DNA of 64,000 nt, taken from the NCBI GenBank assembly GCA_963730785.1, contig CAVSTF010000001.1:124001-188000 (forward strand), in the 5' to 3' direction. The stretch is from Bog-473 sp963730785 (GTDB taxonomy: Bacteria > Actinomycetota > Acidimicrobiia > Acidimicrobiales > RAAP-2). The notes beneath the pieces are model-generated. The model was not told the origin of the DNA, ran no database searches, and saw only the letters and a program-made list of their open reading frames with translations. A program made the position numbers and the translations under genes. This document shows, in pieces, positions 10,187 through 19,699 of the stretch. Position 1 is the first letter of the stretch. Every line of letters begins with the position of its first letter.

Positions 10187-11428
10187 ATGCCGGGCAAGAT
10201 CCTGGTGGACATCACCCCTCTGCGGGAAAGCCGGGACTTCAGGCTGCTCTTCATCGGCCAGCTGGTCTCCATGCTGGGCACGCAACTGACGGTGGTGGCC
10301 ATCCCCTATCAGGTGTACCGGATGACCCATTCGACCCTCCAGGTGGGCGCCGTCAGCCTGGCCCAGCTCATACCGTTCATCTTGGGGGCGCTCTATGCCG
10401 GACCACTGGGCGACTCCATGGATCGGCGCCGCATCATGCTGTGGACCACGGTGGCAATGGCCACGACCAGCGCGCTCTTGGCGCTCAACGCCTCGTTGCA
10501 TCACTCGTCTCTACTCGCCATCTATCTCGTGAGCGCGGTGGCGGCCGCGCTCAACGGGGTCAACAACACCGCCCGCATGGCTTCCGTGCCCGGACTGGTG
10601 GAGCGACGGCACATTTCGGCTGCCGCCGCCATGATGCAGATCACCTTCCAGGTGGGGACGGTGGTCGGTCCCGCCCTATCCGGGTTCTTGCTGGGCGTCG
10701 GGCTCCCCCTCGTCTACGGCATCGATGCCGGCACCTTCGTCGTCGCCCTGTATGCCACGTCGCTCATGATCCCCATCCCGCCCGCCGAAGGTGCGGTCAT
10801 GCATCCGTGGGAATCGGCCAAGGAGGGCATCCGGTACCTGCGATCCCGGCAGGTGTTGCAAGGCGTGTACCTCATCGATATCAACGCCATGGTGTTCGGC
10901 ATGCCTCGCGCGCTGTTCCCGGCCATGGCGGGATCGGTGTTCGGTGGCGGCACCATCACCCTTGGTTTCCTCTACGCCGCAGTCGGTGTCGGCGCGCTGA
11001 TCAGCGCCGTCACCACCGGCTGGGTTGCCCACATCAAGCGGCAGGGGTGGGCAGTCATCCTGGCCGTGCTGGCCTGGGGCGCGGCCATCGCCGTCTTCGG
11101 TCTGGTGCACATCTTGTGGGTGGCCCTCATCATGTTGGCCATCGGCGGGTGGGCCGACGTGATCTCCGCCGTCCAGCGCAACACGATTCTCCAAACGACG
11201 ATGCCCGAACGTTTTCGCAGCCGCATCTCCTCCATACAGATGGCGGTGGTCCAGGGAGGACCGCGCCTGGGGGACATGGAGTCCGGTTCGATCGCCACAT
11301 TGACCAGCCTTGAGGTCTCGGTGGTCTCAGGCGGGATCGCCTGCGTGGTGGGTGCCGTCGTGCTGGGACTCCTCATGCCGGAGTTTCGCAAGCATGTCGC
11401 CCCGGCCATCGACGACATCCCCATATGA
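10187..11428 (+). CDS. Major facilitator superfamily transporter, EntS-like
   Basis: 413 residues, intact, with 12 predicted membrane helices. The start MPGKILVDITPLRESRDFR leads into helix 1 (LLFIGQLVSMLGTQLTVVAI). The loop between helices 2 and 3 holds the MFS motif A variant GPLGDSMDRRRIML. MFS_3/EntS-type exporters have the same DITPLRxSRxFR lead-in and export siderophores or drugs; the substrate here is unknown. The downstream PIG-L gene starts 8 nt after the stop with its own -10 inside the end of this gene. Confidence 0.85.
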   Translation: MPGKILVDITPLRESRDFRLLFIGQLVSMLGTQLTVVAIPYQVYRMTHSTLQVGAVSLAQLIPFILGALYAGPLGDSMDRRRIMLWTTVAMATTSALLALNASLHHSSLLAIYLVSAVAAALNGVNNTARMASVPGLVERRHISAAAAMMQITFQVGTVVGPALSGFLLGVGLPLVYGIDAGTFVVALYATSLMIPIPPAEGAVMHPWESAKEGIRYLRSRQVLQGVYLIDINAMVFGMPRALFPAMAGSVFGGGTITLGFLYAAVGVGALISAVTTGWVAHIKRQGWAVILAVLAWGAAIAVFGLVHILWVALIMLAIGGWADVISAVQRNTILQTTMPERFRSRISSIQMAVVQGGPRLGDMESGSIATLTSLEVSVVSGGIACVVGAVVLGLLMPEFRKHVAPAIDDIPI

Positions 11429-11435
11429 TCCGGCC
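11424..11435 (+). promoter_or_regulatory. Leaderless promoter of the PIG-L gene
   Basis: TATGAT (11424–11429), overlapping the MFS stop codon, then 6 nt and ATG 11436. No ribosome-binding site. Confidence 0.5.
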
Positions 11436-12200
11436 ATGCCCTACGACGAGCCCACCTGGGGTGAAGTAGACCCCGCTGCCTTCGACCGCATTGTCGTTGT
11501 CTCGCCCCATTTCGATGACGCCGCCATGGGGGCCGGACATTTGTTGTCCAGCTATAGCGACACCACCGTCATTACGGTGCTGGCCGGCCAACCACCGGCC
11601 TATCCCGACGTCCCCTCGGATTGGGATGCACTCGGAGGCTTCAAGGCCGGCGATGACGTGGTCGCTGCTCGCCGCCTGGAAGATCTGGCGGCCATGGAAG
11701 TGCTCACGTCAGCGCACCGTTGGCTCGATTTCCCCGACCATCAGTACCTTGAGCCGGCCGATCGACCGACACCCGAAGACGTGGCGCCGGTGTTGGCGGC
11801 GGCGATCAACGAACTGAACCCGACCTCGGTGTTCATTCCAATGGGCTTGGGCAATCCCGACCACGTGATGGTGCACGACGCCTCACTGCTGGTGCGACAA
11901 GAGCAATCGGAGCGCACCTGGTTCGCTTACGAGGACCACGGTTACAAACACATACCCGGCTTGCTGGCCTGGCGGGTGGCCAAAATGTTGCGGGCGCATC
12001 CGTGGCCAACGCCAGCCATTGTGCCCCTGGTGCTCGACGAAGCGCTCAAGCGCCAAGCCATCTGGTGCTACACCACTCAAATTGCGCCGCTGGAACAGGA
12101 CCATGCGCTCACGGCGCGTATGGAAGCGCCGGTCCCCGAACAATTCTGGCGGTTGGATGCACCGCCGAAGGGATGGGAGATGCTGGCCGACCTCATCTGA
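11436..12200 (+). CDS. PIG-L/LmbE family zinc deacetylase
   Basis: 254 residues, intact. The N-terminal metal-binding motif is IVVVSPHFDDAAMGAGHLL, a variant of the AHPDDE consensus in which His and the two Asp are kept and Glu is replaced by Ala. A second ligand region is probably GLGNPDHVMVHDA (His plus Asp). The family removes N-acetyl groups from sugars, e.g. MshB and Mca in mycothiol metabolism; the residues around the motif do not let me assign MshB. It follows an EntS-like exporter, which would fit a detoxification or conjugate-export role. The substrate is unknown. Confidence 0.82.
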   Translation: MPYDEPTWGEVDPAAFDRIVVVSPHFDDAAMGAGHLLSSYSDTTVITVLAGQPPAYPDVPSDWDALGGFKAGDDVVAARRLEDLAAMEVLTSAHRWLDFPDHQYLEPADRPTPEDVAPVLAAAINELNPTSVFIPMGLGNPDHVMVHDASLLVRQEQSERTWFAYEDHGYKHIPGLLAWRVAKMLRAHPWPTPAIVPLVLDEALKRQAIWCYTTQIAPLEQDHALTARMEAPVPEQFWRLDAPPKGWEMLADLI

Positions 12201-12206
12201 GGTCAG

Positions 12207-12710
12207 TTAGTTGGGCGTGGCCGTCAGATCTGCGTTGAGGTAGGCGCCCAGCGCGTCATCGATGCGCAGTGCGCTCCGCACGGTGACATCCAAGGGCGAT
12301 GGGGCCACGAGGATGGGCAGCGCCGACAGTCGAGTGGTGCGCTCTCGCACATTCGGCGTGAAGAGTCCGCTGAGTCGGGAGCGCCGACGGTGGGAACCCA
12401 AAATGATGGCGTCGGCGTGTTGCGACATGGCCACGCCAGCAATTCGATTGGGTACCTCGCGGTTGGTGGCGCAGCAGGCCGATCCACCGACGGTGATCCC
12501 ATGGGCCCGTAGTTCCAAGACGGCCTCCGTCAAGAATTCTCGGCAGTCCTCGGTGGACTTCTGCGATACCCCGCGACCACCAACCAAGTACTCATTGACG
12601 TGGAAGACGTGCACCGTGGCGGAGCACCGAGTGGCGACGGCAGCGGCGAACGCCGTGGCAACCTCGCTGGCCGGAGAATCGTCAATGGCCAAAAGCAAAC
12701 GATCAAACAT
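12207..12710 (-). CDS. Universal stress protein (UspA family)
   Basis: 167 residues. FDRLLLAIDDSPASEVATA is the typical UspA beta1–loop; HADAIILGSHRRRSRLSGLF followed by PNVRERTTRLSALPILVAP matches the G-x2-G-x9-G(S/T) nucleotide-binding region, although the second and third glycines are poorly conserved, so ATP binding is uncertain. Single-domain cytoplasmic protein, converging on the PIG-L gene with 6 nt between the stops. Confidence 0.85.
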   Translation of the reverse strand: MFDRLLLAIDDSPASEVATAFAAAVATRCSATVHVFHVNEYLVGGRGVSQKSTEDCREFLTEAVLELRAHGITVGGSACCATNREVPNRIAGVAMSQHADAIILGSHRRRSRLSGLFTPNVRERTTRLSALPILVAPSPLDVTVRSALRIDDALGAYLNADLTATPN

Positions 12711-12863
12711 GGGTGGTCTCGGTGTCTCTCAGTGGATCGGGATTGTTTCCAACATGTTAACGCACCAGGCCAGGGCGGTGCCGTAGGGGTTGCCCTCGGT
12801 TCTCGTAGTGTGTGCCCACTCGCCAGCACACCAGACCCTCTACTGCCGAAGGGAGCATCAGGC

Positions 12864-13604
12864 TTGCCGAAATGCCTGGTCATTCAACATGTGGCGCCGG
12901 AGTCGCCGTTCGCGATTGCGGACGCCGTGCGAGCCGCTGGCATCGAGCTGGAAGTCTGCCGAGTCTTTGCTGGCGACCGATTGCCAAGCAGCATTGATGC
13001 TTTCGATGGGTTGGTCGTCATGGGTGGTCCCATGTCGGCGGCCTCCGATGAGGAGTTTCCGACACGTCTGGCCGAAATAGATCTCATCGGCCAAGCGGTG
13101 CGTGCCGATGTCCCGACCCTGGGTATTTGCCTGGGCGCCCAACTCCTGGCGGCGGCGGGAGAGGCCGCTGTCTACCCGGGCGGAGGTGGCCCTGAAATTG
13201 GCTGGGGTCCGGTCCGACTCGATGCCTCGTGCCGCGACGATCCGCTCTTCTCCGGGCTACCCGAACAACTCACCGTGTTGCATTGGCACGGCGATACCTT
13301 CGATCTTCCGCCCGGCAGTCAGCATCTGGTCAGCAACGCCAACTACACGCATCAGGCCTTCCGCATGGCCGACATGGCGTGGGGCATCCAGTTTCATCTC
13401 GAGGTCAACGAAGAAGCCGTGGCCGGATTCGTCACGGGTTTCCCTCATGAGGCCGAAAAAGCACCTGGTGGGGCTGAAGGGATATTGGCGGCCACTCCAG
13501 CCGCGGTGGCCCAGCTGACGCAGGCGCGGACCACGGTGTGCGATCGCTTTGCCGAGTTGGTGTCAGCCCGCGTCAGCAGGGGTGCGTTGGTCGAGCTGAA
13601 TTAG
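12864..13604 (+). CDS. Class I glutamine amidotransferase-like protein
   Basis: 246 residues. TTG 12864 was chosen because GGGAG lies 8 nt upstream and the protein then begins LPKCLVIQHVAPESPF, as in GMP-synthase-like amidotransferases. The triad is visible: Cys in PTLGICLGAQLLAAA, His and Glu in GIQFHLEVNEE. The oxyanion segment is VVMGGPMSAASDEEFP. Stand-alone members of this family hydrolyse glutamine or gamma-glutamyl compounds; no partner synthase is adjacent. Divergent from the universal stress protein with a 153-bp gap. Confidence 0.85.
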   Translation: MPKCLVIQHVAPESPFAIADAVRAAGIELEVCRVFAGDRLPSSIDAFDGLVVMGGPMSAASDEEFPTRLAEIDLIGQAVRADVPTLGICLGAQLLAAAGEAAVYPGGGGPEIGWGPVRLDASCRDDPLFSGLPEQLTVLHWHGDTFDLPPGSQHLVSNANYTHQAFRMADMAWGIQFHLEVNEEAVAGFVTGFPHEAEKAPGGAEGILAATPAAVAQLTQARTTVCDRFAELVSARVSRGALVELN

Positions 13605-13674
13605 TCACTCCTGGTCGCGGTCTCCAGGTTGCCTACGCTCACCACGTGCAACCGTTGATGAGGAGGCCCCAGCA

Positions 13675-14535
13675 ATGAAAGCAAACCGCGACAGTGCGGG
13701 CACATCGCCAGTCGCGCTGGTGACCGGAGCCAGCCGGGGAATCGGTAAGGCCATTGCACTGCACCTGGCCCAGGCTGGCTTCGATGTGGCCATGGGGGCC
13801 CGCACACTCGTTGAGGGTGAGGAGCGGGAGCACTCTTCCACCGTGGCCAAATCAGACACGAGAGCACTACCCGGATCATTGGGTGCCACGGCTGCGTTGG
13901 TTGAAGCAACGGGTCAGCGGGCACTCTCGATCTACCTCGATCTACTCGACCGGGCCTCCCTTGCCTCAGCCACCGAAGCCGTGCTGGCCCAGTGGGGCAG
14001 AGTCGACGTCCTGGTGAACAATGGTCGCTATGTCGGTCCGGGCCACATGGACCGGATCATGGACACGCCCGTCGAACTGATCGACGACCACTTCGAAGCC
14101 AACGTCATGGCCCCAATTGTGTTGGCCCAGCTCGTCCTCCCGCAGATGGTGGAACGTCAGAGCGGCATCATCATCAATCTGGCTTCAAGTTCAGGCACCA
14201 TGGATCCACCTGCCCCCGCCGGCCAGGGCGGCTGGGGACTGGGCTACGGCGCATCGAAAGCCGCTCTTCATCGCGTGGCGGGCATGTTGGCCGTTGAACT
14301 CCGGGATCAAGGCATTCTGGCCTTCAATCTCAGTCCCGGTTTCATCGCCACCGAGCGCATCGCGCTCGACATGGCGCAATTCGGATTCGATGCCTCGAAG
14401 GGTGCTCCAGCTGACGTGGTCGGCGCCGTCGCAGCCTGGTTGGCCACGTCGCCGGACGCGGCGGCGCGCAATGGCCAGTGGATAGAGGCGCAACCCCTTT
14501 GTCGCGAACTCAAACTGCTGCCCGGCTGGCCCTGA
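13675..14535 (+). CDS. Short-chain dehydrogenase/reductase
   Basis: 286 residues, cytoplasmic NAD(P)-dependent oxidoreductase. Cofactor motif VTGASRGIGKAIA, NNG in DVLVNNGRYVG (instead of NNAG), catalytic Ser in IINLASSSGT, and YGASK. An insertion around residues 45–75 distinguishes it from the minimal SDR fold. GAGGAGG lies 9 nt before ATG 13675 and a TACGCT -10-like element near 13632. First gene of the catabolic island; a TetR regulator follows 24 nt downstream. Confidence 0.88.
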   Translation: MKANRDSAGTSPVALVTGASRGIGKAIALHLAQAGFDVAMGARTLVEGEEREHSSTVAKSDTRALPGSLGATAALVEATGQRALSIYLDLLDRASLASATEAVLAQWGRVDVLVNNGRYVGPGHMDRIMDTPVELIDDHFEANVMAPIVLAQLVLPQMVERQSGIIINLASSSGTMDPPAPAGQGGWGLGYGASKAALHRVAGMLAVELRDQGILAFNLSPGFIATERIALDMAQFGFDASKGAPADVVGAVAAWLATSPDAAARNGQWIEAQPLCRELKLLPGWP

Positions 14536-14544
14536 GCTCCCCGC

Positions 14545-14559
14545 TACCCTCCTGTTCCG
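14545..14559 (+). promoter_or_regulatory. Possible leaderless promoter of the TetR gene
   Basis: TACCCT (14545–14550), 9 nt, ATG 14560, no Shine-Dalgarno sequence. The spacing is at the long end of the pattern seen elsewhere. Confidence 0.35.
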
Positions 14560-15192
14560 ATGGTCGAGTCAGGTTCCACCCGCGAACTCCTTGTTGATGC
14601 CGCGGCGCGCCTCTTCGCTGAACGGGGCGTTGACAACGTCTCTATCGCCGAAATCGTTCGAGCGGCGGGTCAGCGCAATCCCTCGGCCGTCCACTATCAC
14701 TTCGGTAGTCGCGACGAAATCCTGCGCGCCGTCCTGGCTCGACACGTACCCGACCTGGCGGCGCGACGTGCCGTCTTGCTGGAACAGGCCCGGGCCCGTC
14801 GGAGCGGTGGGGCTCGCGCGGCCGCTGAAGCAATCGTTCGCCCCGTCACCGAATTCGCCCAGGGAGGCTGGCGCGAACGGGCCTACCTGCAGATCGGCTC
14901 CGAATTGGCCGGGGCGGTCGAGCGGTCGACCCCGCAGATCCGCGCCCTGCTCAAGCAAACGGCCGGACATGAAGCCTGGGACCTCCTCCGGCAACGCTGC
15001 CCAACCATACCCAATGACCTCTGGCGCATCCGTCAAGACATTTGCATCGTGTTCATCGGTCGAGCGGCGGCTGACCGGGCTCGACAGCTGGACCGCAAAA
15101 GCGAGCGGCGGGTCTTGTCGGACGACCGCTTCGTCGACAATTTGGTCGAAATGCTGTTGGGTGCCATGAAGGCACCGCATCGCGCCAGCTGA
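14560..15192 (+). CDS. TetR family transcriptional regulator
   Basis: 210 residues. N-terminal helix-turn-helix from about residue 10 to 55: AARLFAERGVDNVSIAEIV, then AAGQRNPSAVHYHFGSRDEI, the TetR pattern ending in YHFGSK/R-type. The C-terminal helical ligand domain is family-variable and gives no inducer. Sitting between the SDR and the cyclase, it most likely represses the catabolic genes on either side. Confidence 0.9.
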   Translation: MVESGSTRELLVDAAARLFAERGVDNVSIAEIVRAAGQRNPSAVHYHFGSRDEILRAVLARHVPDLAARRAVLLEQARARRSGGARAAAEAIVRPVTEFAQGGWRERAYLQIGSELAGAVERSTPQIRALLKQTAGHEAWDLLRQRCPTIPNDLWRIRQDICIVFIGRAAADRARQLDRKSERRVLSDDRFVDNLVEMLLGAMKAPHRAS

Positions 15193-15204
15193 CAAGCTGC
15201 AGCC

Positions 15205-16140
15205 ATGGAACGGACGTACGACGTACCCGCGACCGCGGCACTTGATCAGATGTTCGAGGATCTCAAGAACTGGGATCGTTGGGGACGCGACGATCAGCGC
15301 GGCGCGTTGAATTACCTGACCGATGCGCACACGAAAGCGGCCAGCCATCTGGTGGTCAGTGGCGAAAGCATCAGCTTGGCCCACGACCTCGGCACAGACC
15401 CACTTCCCGAGCACCCCTTCCCCGTGCAGCACCATATGTTGGCCTCGGGCGATGCCCGCGATGCCAATGGGATCCCGGGCTACGAAGCGGCGAGGGACCA
15501 TCTCTCACTCGACATCCACGGCTTGTACACGACGCATGTCGACGCGCTCTCGCACATGTTTGTGCGCGGTGAAATGTATGGAGGACGGCCGGCCAGTGAT
15601 GTGCGCAGCGACGGCGCCCGCTCGAACACCGTGCTGTCCATGGCCGATGGGATCGTAGGACGCGGGGTGTTGCTCGATATTCCGCGGGCCATCGGCTGCG
15701 AGTATCTCGACACCGGCGACGTGATTACCGTGGCCGACCTCGAGGAGGCGGAGACGGCACAACAAGTCACAGTTGGGGAAGGGGATGTGCTGCTGGTGGC
15801 ATGGGGACGAGAAGCCCGCAAGACAGCCAAGAAGCGGTTTGACGGCTTTTCCGGACTGCATGCCGAATGCCTGCCCTGGTTGCATGAGCGTCGGGTGGCC
15901 GTGTTGGGCAGCGATGGCATTTCGGATCCAATGCCATTTGTCGGTACCGAAATGTGGCCGTTCCCCGTCCACCAGATCGGCATCACCGCCATGGGGCTGC
16001 ACCTCATCGACAACATGGCCCTCTCCCGGTTGTCGGCGCGCTGCGCCGACGTCGAGCGGTGGGAGTTTCTCTTTGCCATGGGGCCACTCCGGATCGTCCG
16101 TGGTACCGGGTGTCCCGTGAATCCGGTGGCCGTCCTGTGA
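15205..16140 (+). CDS. Cyclase family protein (kynurenine formamidase-like metal hydrolase)
   Basis: 311 residues. PF04199-type metal site HGLYTTHVDALSHMF (H-x4-T-H-x-D-x3-H), preceded by WDRWGRDDQRGALNYLT, the conserved opening of this group, and by a long central domain ending with VHQIGITAMGLHLIDNM. Such enzymes hydrolyse cyclic or formylated amides and lactones with Mn or Zn. ATG 15205 lies 12 nt after the TetR stop; the SnoaL-like gene overlaps its stop (GTGA). Confidence 0.87.
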   Translation: MERTYDVPATAALDQMFEDLKNWDRWGRDDQRGALNYLTDAHTKAASHLVVSGESISLAHDLGTDPLPEHPFPVQHHMLASGDARDANGIPGYEAARDHLSLDIHGLYTTHVDALSHMFVRGEMYGGRPASDVRSDGARSNTVLSMADGIVGRGVLLDIPRAIGCEYLDTGDVITVADLEEAETAQQVTVGEGDVLLVAWGREARKTAKKRFDGFSGLHAECLPWLHERRVAVLGSDGISDPMPFVGTEMWPFPVHQIGITAMGLHLIDNMALSRLSARCADVERWEFLFAMGPLRIVRGTGCPVNPVAVL

Positions 16141-16523
16141 ACCCATACGAGCGTCTCCGCGCCCTACTGCAGCGCTATGCCCGAGCGGTCGACGATCGGG
16201 AGATCGACACCCTGATCACCCTCTTCCATCCCGACGCCACCATCACCGGCAACCGGGGCGTCCAGAGTCTTGATGAGTGGCTGGACACCATGCGCGCTCC
16301 GCGCGCCTTTCCCCAGAGCATGCATGTGATCGGTGATCCCCTCATTGAGCTCGACGAAGAGGCTGGAACGGCCAACCTCGACACGTACGCCGTCGTGCAT
16401 CAATTGAATGAGCCCGGAAAGGGCGATCTCACCCTGGGAATGCGCTACATCGACGGTGCCGTCTTCCACCATGGGGACTGGGTCTTCGCCCGCCGCACGG
16501 CACGCACGCTCTGGATGCGCTGA
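16137..16523 (+). CDS. SnoaL-like / NTF2-fold protein
   Basis: 128 residues starting at GTG 16137, which overlaps the preceding stop. The opening RLRALLQRYARAVDDREIDTL and LFHPDATIT are the SnoaL_4-type signature; a Cys-less cone fold with a HVIGDPLIEL strand follows. Family members are isomerases, cyclases, dehydratases or non-catalytic; the catalytic Asp–His pair of SnoaL is not clear here. Coupled translation suggests it acts on the same substrate as the cyclase-family hydrolase. Confidence 0.8.
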   Translation: MNPYERLRALLQRYARAVDDREIDTLITLFHPDATITGNRGVQSLDEWLDTMRAPRAFPQSMHVIGDPLIELDEEAGTANLDTYAVVHQLNEPGKGDLTLGMRYIDGAVFHHGDWVFARRTARTLWMR

Positions 16524-16525
16524 AC

Positions 16526-18223
16526 TCAGGCCGGGTGGCCCCGCAGTAGACGACCCGGCGTACGCCCAGAGAGGACGCCGTCAAGGATGGTCACCTGGCC
16601 GTTGACCAGTGTGGCCAGGAACCCCAGCGAGCGCTGTTCGAGTCGCCGGCCGCCCCCAGGCAGGTCATCGACCAGCGTTGGGACGGCGGGGCCCACGGTG
16701 GCCGGGTCGAAGACGTTGATGTCGGCCGCCATGCCGGGCCGCAAGAGACCCCGATCGTGGAACTTCCAGGCCAACGCCGGCGCCAAGGTGATCATCCTCA
16801 CCGCCTCTTCCAACGTGAACTCCTGACGGTCACGCACCCAGTAGCCCAGAAGATGGGTGTGAATTGACGAGTCGGCGATCTGGCTGACGTGCGCACCCGA
16901 GTCCGAGAAGGTCATGACGGCCCGCGGATGGCGCATCGCTTTGAGCAACATCGTTTCGTCCTGGGGATAGAGGCTGGGCTGAATGAAGAGTTGCTCCCCA
17001 GCTGAGTCGACGCACAGGTCGATCATGGCCTCTGCCGGATGTTGGCCCCGTTGGCGGGCCACCTCGGCCACCGACGGGTTCGGTGGAAGTCCCTGTTGGT
17101 AGACCCGGATCCCATCGAAGTCCGGTGGCCGCGCTTGGGCGCCCAGCCCCTTGAATTGTCCGTAATCGGCGTGGACTGCCGCGTCGACGTAGGGCCGCCG
17201 CCGTTCGGGATCACCGAGTATGGCCAGCTGCTCAGGGAGGGGCCGGGTTCGTAGCTCCTTCCAAGGCTGAAGGAGGTCGAAGGGCAGCCGAGTCTTGAGC
17301 GAGAGTAGGACGGAGATGCCGCGACAGTGGGTTTGGGCAATGGCCTGGCCGCCGGCGTCGGCCACGTCGTCGAGGAAATCAAGCAGGTGCCCCGCGCCAC
17401 GCGTCGCCACCAACCCGAAGGTGAGGGGGACACCGGTCGTCGCGGCCAGCGTCTTCATCCGGTCAAGGGTGTGCGCTCGCAGGGTCGGGTCGGGTGAGGA
17501 CATCCCGCTGTCGACACCCTCGAACATGCCCGTGCCGATCCGCCCCATCACCTCGACCAGGGCCACCACCTCTTCCCACGAGGCCAGTCGTGAGGCGACC
17601 GGTCGGTCGTCCGACGTCTGATGGTGCTCAATGCGTGAAGTGGAAAACCCAGCGGCTCCGGCCCGAAGGGCGTCGGCCAGTTGGCCGGTCATCAGTGCGA
17701 GATCCTCGGGGGTGGCTTCCTCTTCGAAGGCCCGCTCCCCCATGGCCCAGGTGCGCAAGGCGGAGTGTCCGACATTGGCGGCCAAGTTGATGCCCGTGTC
17801 CAAGCGGTCGACGGCGTCGAGAAACTCGGGGAAGGTCTCGAAACTCCATTCGATACCCTCGGCCAGGGCGACCGGATCCATGTCCTCGGCCCGCTCGAGA
17901 TTACGGACCACGAGCGCCCGTTGGTCGGAGCGAACTGGCGCCAGTGTGAAGCCGCAGTTGCCCATGACCGCCGACGTCACGCCGTGCCAACACGAACTGG
18001 CACCCGAGGAGTCCCAGAAGATCTGCGCGTCCATGTGCGTGTGACCGTCAATGAAGCCGGGCGTGACCACGTGCCCTTCGGCGTCGATCTCATCGATGCC
18101 GCGCTCGGTAATCCGCCCGATGAAGGCGATGCGTCCCTCGGCCACCCCGACATCGGCCCGGAACGAGCCCAGCCCGGAACCGTCGACCACGGTTCCGTTA
18201 CGGATCACGATGTCGTACGACAT
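16526..18223 (-). CDS. N-acyl-D-amino-acid deacylase-type amidohydrolase
   Basis: 565 residues, intact. Amidohydro_3/D-aminoacylase pattern: DIVIRNGTVVDGSG, HxH site DGHTHMDAQIFWD, the cysteine ligand in VMGNCGFTLAP (equivalent to the metal-binding Cys of D-aminoacylase), EHHQTSDDRPVASR, and the catalytic Asp region FSDSGAHVSQ. Such enzymes cleave N-acyl groups from D-amino acids or related cyclic amides. ATG 18223 has GAGGGGGG just upstream. Convergent with the SnoaL-like gene (2-nt gap) and divergent from the amidohydrolase at 18268. Confidence 0.87.
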   Translation of the reverse strand: MSYDIVIRNGTVVDGSGLGSFRADVGVAEGRIAFIGRITERGIDEIDAEGHVVTPGFIDGHTHMDAQIFWDSSGASSCWHGVTSAVMGNCGFTLAPVRSDQRALVVRNLERAEDMDPVALAEGIEWSFETFPEFLDAVDRLDTGINLAANVGHSALRTWAMGERAFEEEATPEDLALMTGQLADALRAGAAGFSTSRIEHHQTSDDRPVASRLASWEEVVALVEVMGRIGTGMFEGVDSGMSSPDPTLRAHTLDRMKTLAATTGVPLTFGLVATRGAGHLLDFLDDVADAGGQAIAQTHCRGISVLLSLKTRLPFDLLQPWKELRTRPLPEQLAILGDPERRRPYVDAAVHADYGQFKGLGAQARPPDFDGIRVYQQGLPPNPSVAEVARQRGQHPAEAMIDLCVDSAGEQLFIQPSLYPQDETMLLKAMRHPRAVMTFSDSGAHVSQIADSSIHTHLLGYWVRDRQEFTLEEAVRMITLAPALAWKFHDRGLLRPGMAADINVFDPATVGPAVPTLVDDLPGGGRRLEQRSLGFLATLVNGQVTILDGVLSGRTPGRLLRGHPA

Positions 18224-18254
18224 CTGCCCCCCTCGCCTTGGCCAGTAATGCGCA

Positions 18255-18267
18255 TATATTAGACGTC
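18255..18267 (+). promoter_or_regulatory. Leaderless promoter of the amidohydrolase at 18268
   Basis: TATATT (18255–18260), 7 nt, ATG 18268. The 44-bp gap to the divergent gene must hold both promoters. Confidence 0.55.
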
Positions 18268-19698
18268 ATGGGTTCATCGGCCGAGATCCACGCCCGCCTG
18301 TCGCACCCAGTCATTGATATCGATGGCCACATGGCGGAGCATCTCCCCACGTTGGCGCCCTATCTGGAGCGGGAAGGCCTCTCGCTCGATCATCCATCGC
18401 TGCGGCGCCTCATCCCGCCCTACGGTGGGACCGACCGCAGCTGGCATGAGCAAAGCCCCGCCGAACGGGCTGCCACCCGCACGCCTCGCGGTCCCTGGTG
18501 GAGCGCCCCCGCTGGTCACACCATCGACTTAGCCACGGCGCTGTTTCCCGAATTGCTCTACGAACGGCTCGAGGAGCTCGGCATCGACTTCGGCGTGGTG
18601 TATCCCAGTCTGGGATTGGTCTTTCTCCACACTCCTGATGACCACTACCGACAGGGCACCTGTCGAGCCTTGAATCGGGCCAATGCCGAGACGTTCGCCC
18701 CTTTGTCCGATCGCCTCACTCCGGTCGCCGCCATCCCAATGCACACACCCGACGAGGCGGTGGCCGAGCTCGAATACGCGGTCACCGTGCTCGGCTTCAA
18801 AGCGGTGCTGTGCGCCGGTTATGTGCAGCGTCCCTTCGCCGCTCTGGCCGATCACGATCCCGAGCTGTCTCGCTATGCCTTTTGGCTGGACCAGTTCGGA
18901 CTCGACTCCGCCTACGACTACGACCCGGTGTGGTCAAAGGCCCAGGAGCTTGGCGTGTCGATCGCCTTCCACTCCGGCTTCATCGGCATGACCCCCTACC
19001 GCTCTCCTTCGAGCTACGTGTACAACCACATCTCCATGCTGGCCGAGGGTCAACAGGCCTTGGCCAAGTCGCTCTTCCTGGGCGGGGTCACCAATCGGTT
19101 CCCCGACATGAACTTCGCCTTCCTCGAAGGCGGGGTGTCCTGGGCCGCCGCCCTCTACTGCGACCTCATCGGTCACTGGGAGAAGCGCCATCTGGCCGCG
19201 CTGCGGAAAAACCTAGATCCCGCGTTGATTGACCGGGCGTTGATGGTTGAGCTGTTAGCCCGCTACGCCCCTGATGCGCCGGTCGTGTCCAATGCGATCA
19301 CCCGACGACCGCGCGAGCCCGAGGACATGCTCGACGAGTGGGCCGCCTGTGGCCTCACCTCAGCGCACGACATCAAAACCCGCTTCATCGATCATTTCTA
19401 TTTCGGCTGCGAGGCCGACGATCCACTGACATCCATGGCCTTCAATACGAGCGTCAATCCCTTCGGGGCGGAGCTCAACGCCATGATGGGCTCGGATATC
19501 TCCCACTGGGACGTCCCCGACATGTCCGATGTACTGCACGAGGCCTGGGAGATGGTCGACCACGGGTGGATTGACGAGGCTGCCTTCACCAAGTTCACCT
19601 TCACTAACCCGGCCCGCTTCTACACCGGCACGAATCCCGGCTTCTTCAAGGGCACCGTGGTGGAATCGGCCGTGGACCAACTGCTGGCCGGTCACTGA
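18268..19698 (+). CDS. Amidohydrolase_2 family metal-dependent hydrolase
   Basis: 476 residues. TIM-barrel hydrolase of the PF04909 type: an opening VIDIDGHMAEHLPTLAPYLE (D-x-D-x-H first metal site), GVVYPSLGLVFLH, PVAAIPMHTPDEAVAELEYA, HSGFIG, FLEGGVSWAAALYCDLIGHW and a C-terminal MGSDISHWDVPDM with the catalytic Asp. This subgroup catalyses decarboxylation or hydrolysis in aromatic and terpenoid breakdown, but the substrate cannot be read. The next gene starts 1 nt after its stop, so both are one transcript. Confidence 0.85.
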   Translation: MGSSAEIHARLSHPVIDIDGHMAEHLPTLAPYLEREGLSLDHPSLRRLIPPYGGTDRSWHEQSPAERAATRTPRGPWWSAPAGHTIDLATALFPELLYERLEELGIDFGVVYPSLGLVFLHTPDDHYRQGTCRALNRANAETFAPLSDRLTPVAAIPMHTPDEAVAELEYAVTVLGFKAVLCAGYVQRPFAALADHDPELSRYAFWLDQFGLDSAYDYDPVWSKAQELGVSIAFHSGFIGMTPYRSPSSYVYNHISMLAEGQQALAKSLFLGGVTNRFPDMNFAFLEGGVSWAAALYCDLIGHWEKRHLAALRKNLDPALIDRALMVELLARYAPDAPVVSNAITRRPREPEDMLDEWAACGLTSAHDIKTRFIDHFYFGCEADDPLTSMAFNTSVNPFGAELNAMMGSDISHWDVPDMSDVLHEAWEMVDHGWIDEAAFTKFTFTNPARFYTGTNPGFFKGTVVESAVDQLLAGH

Positions 19699-19699
19699 G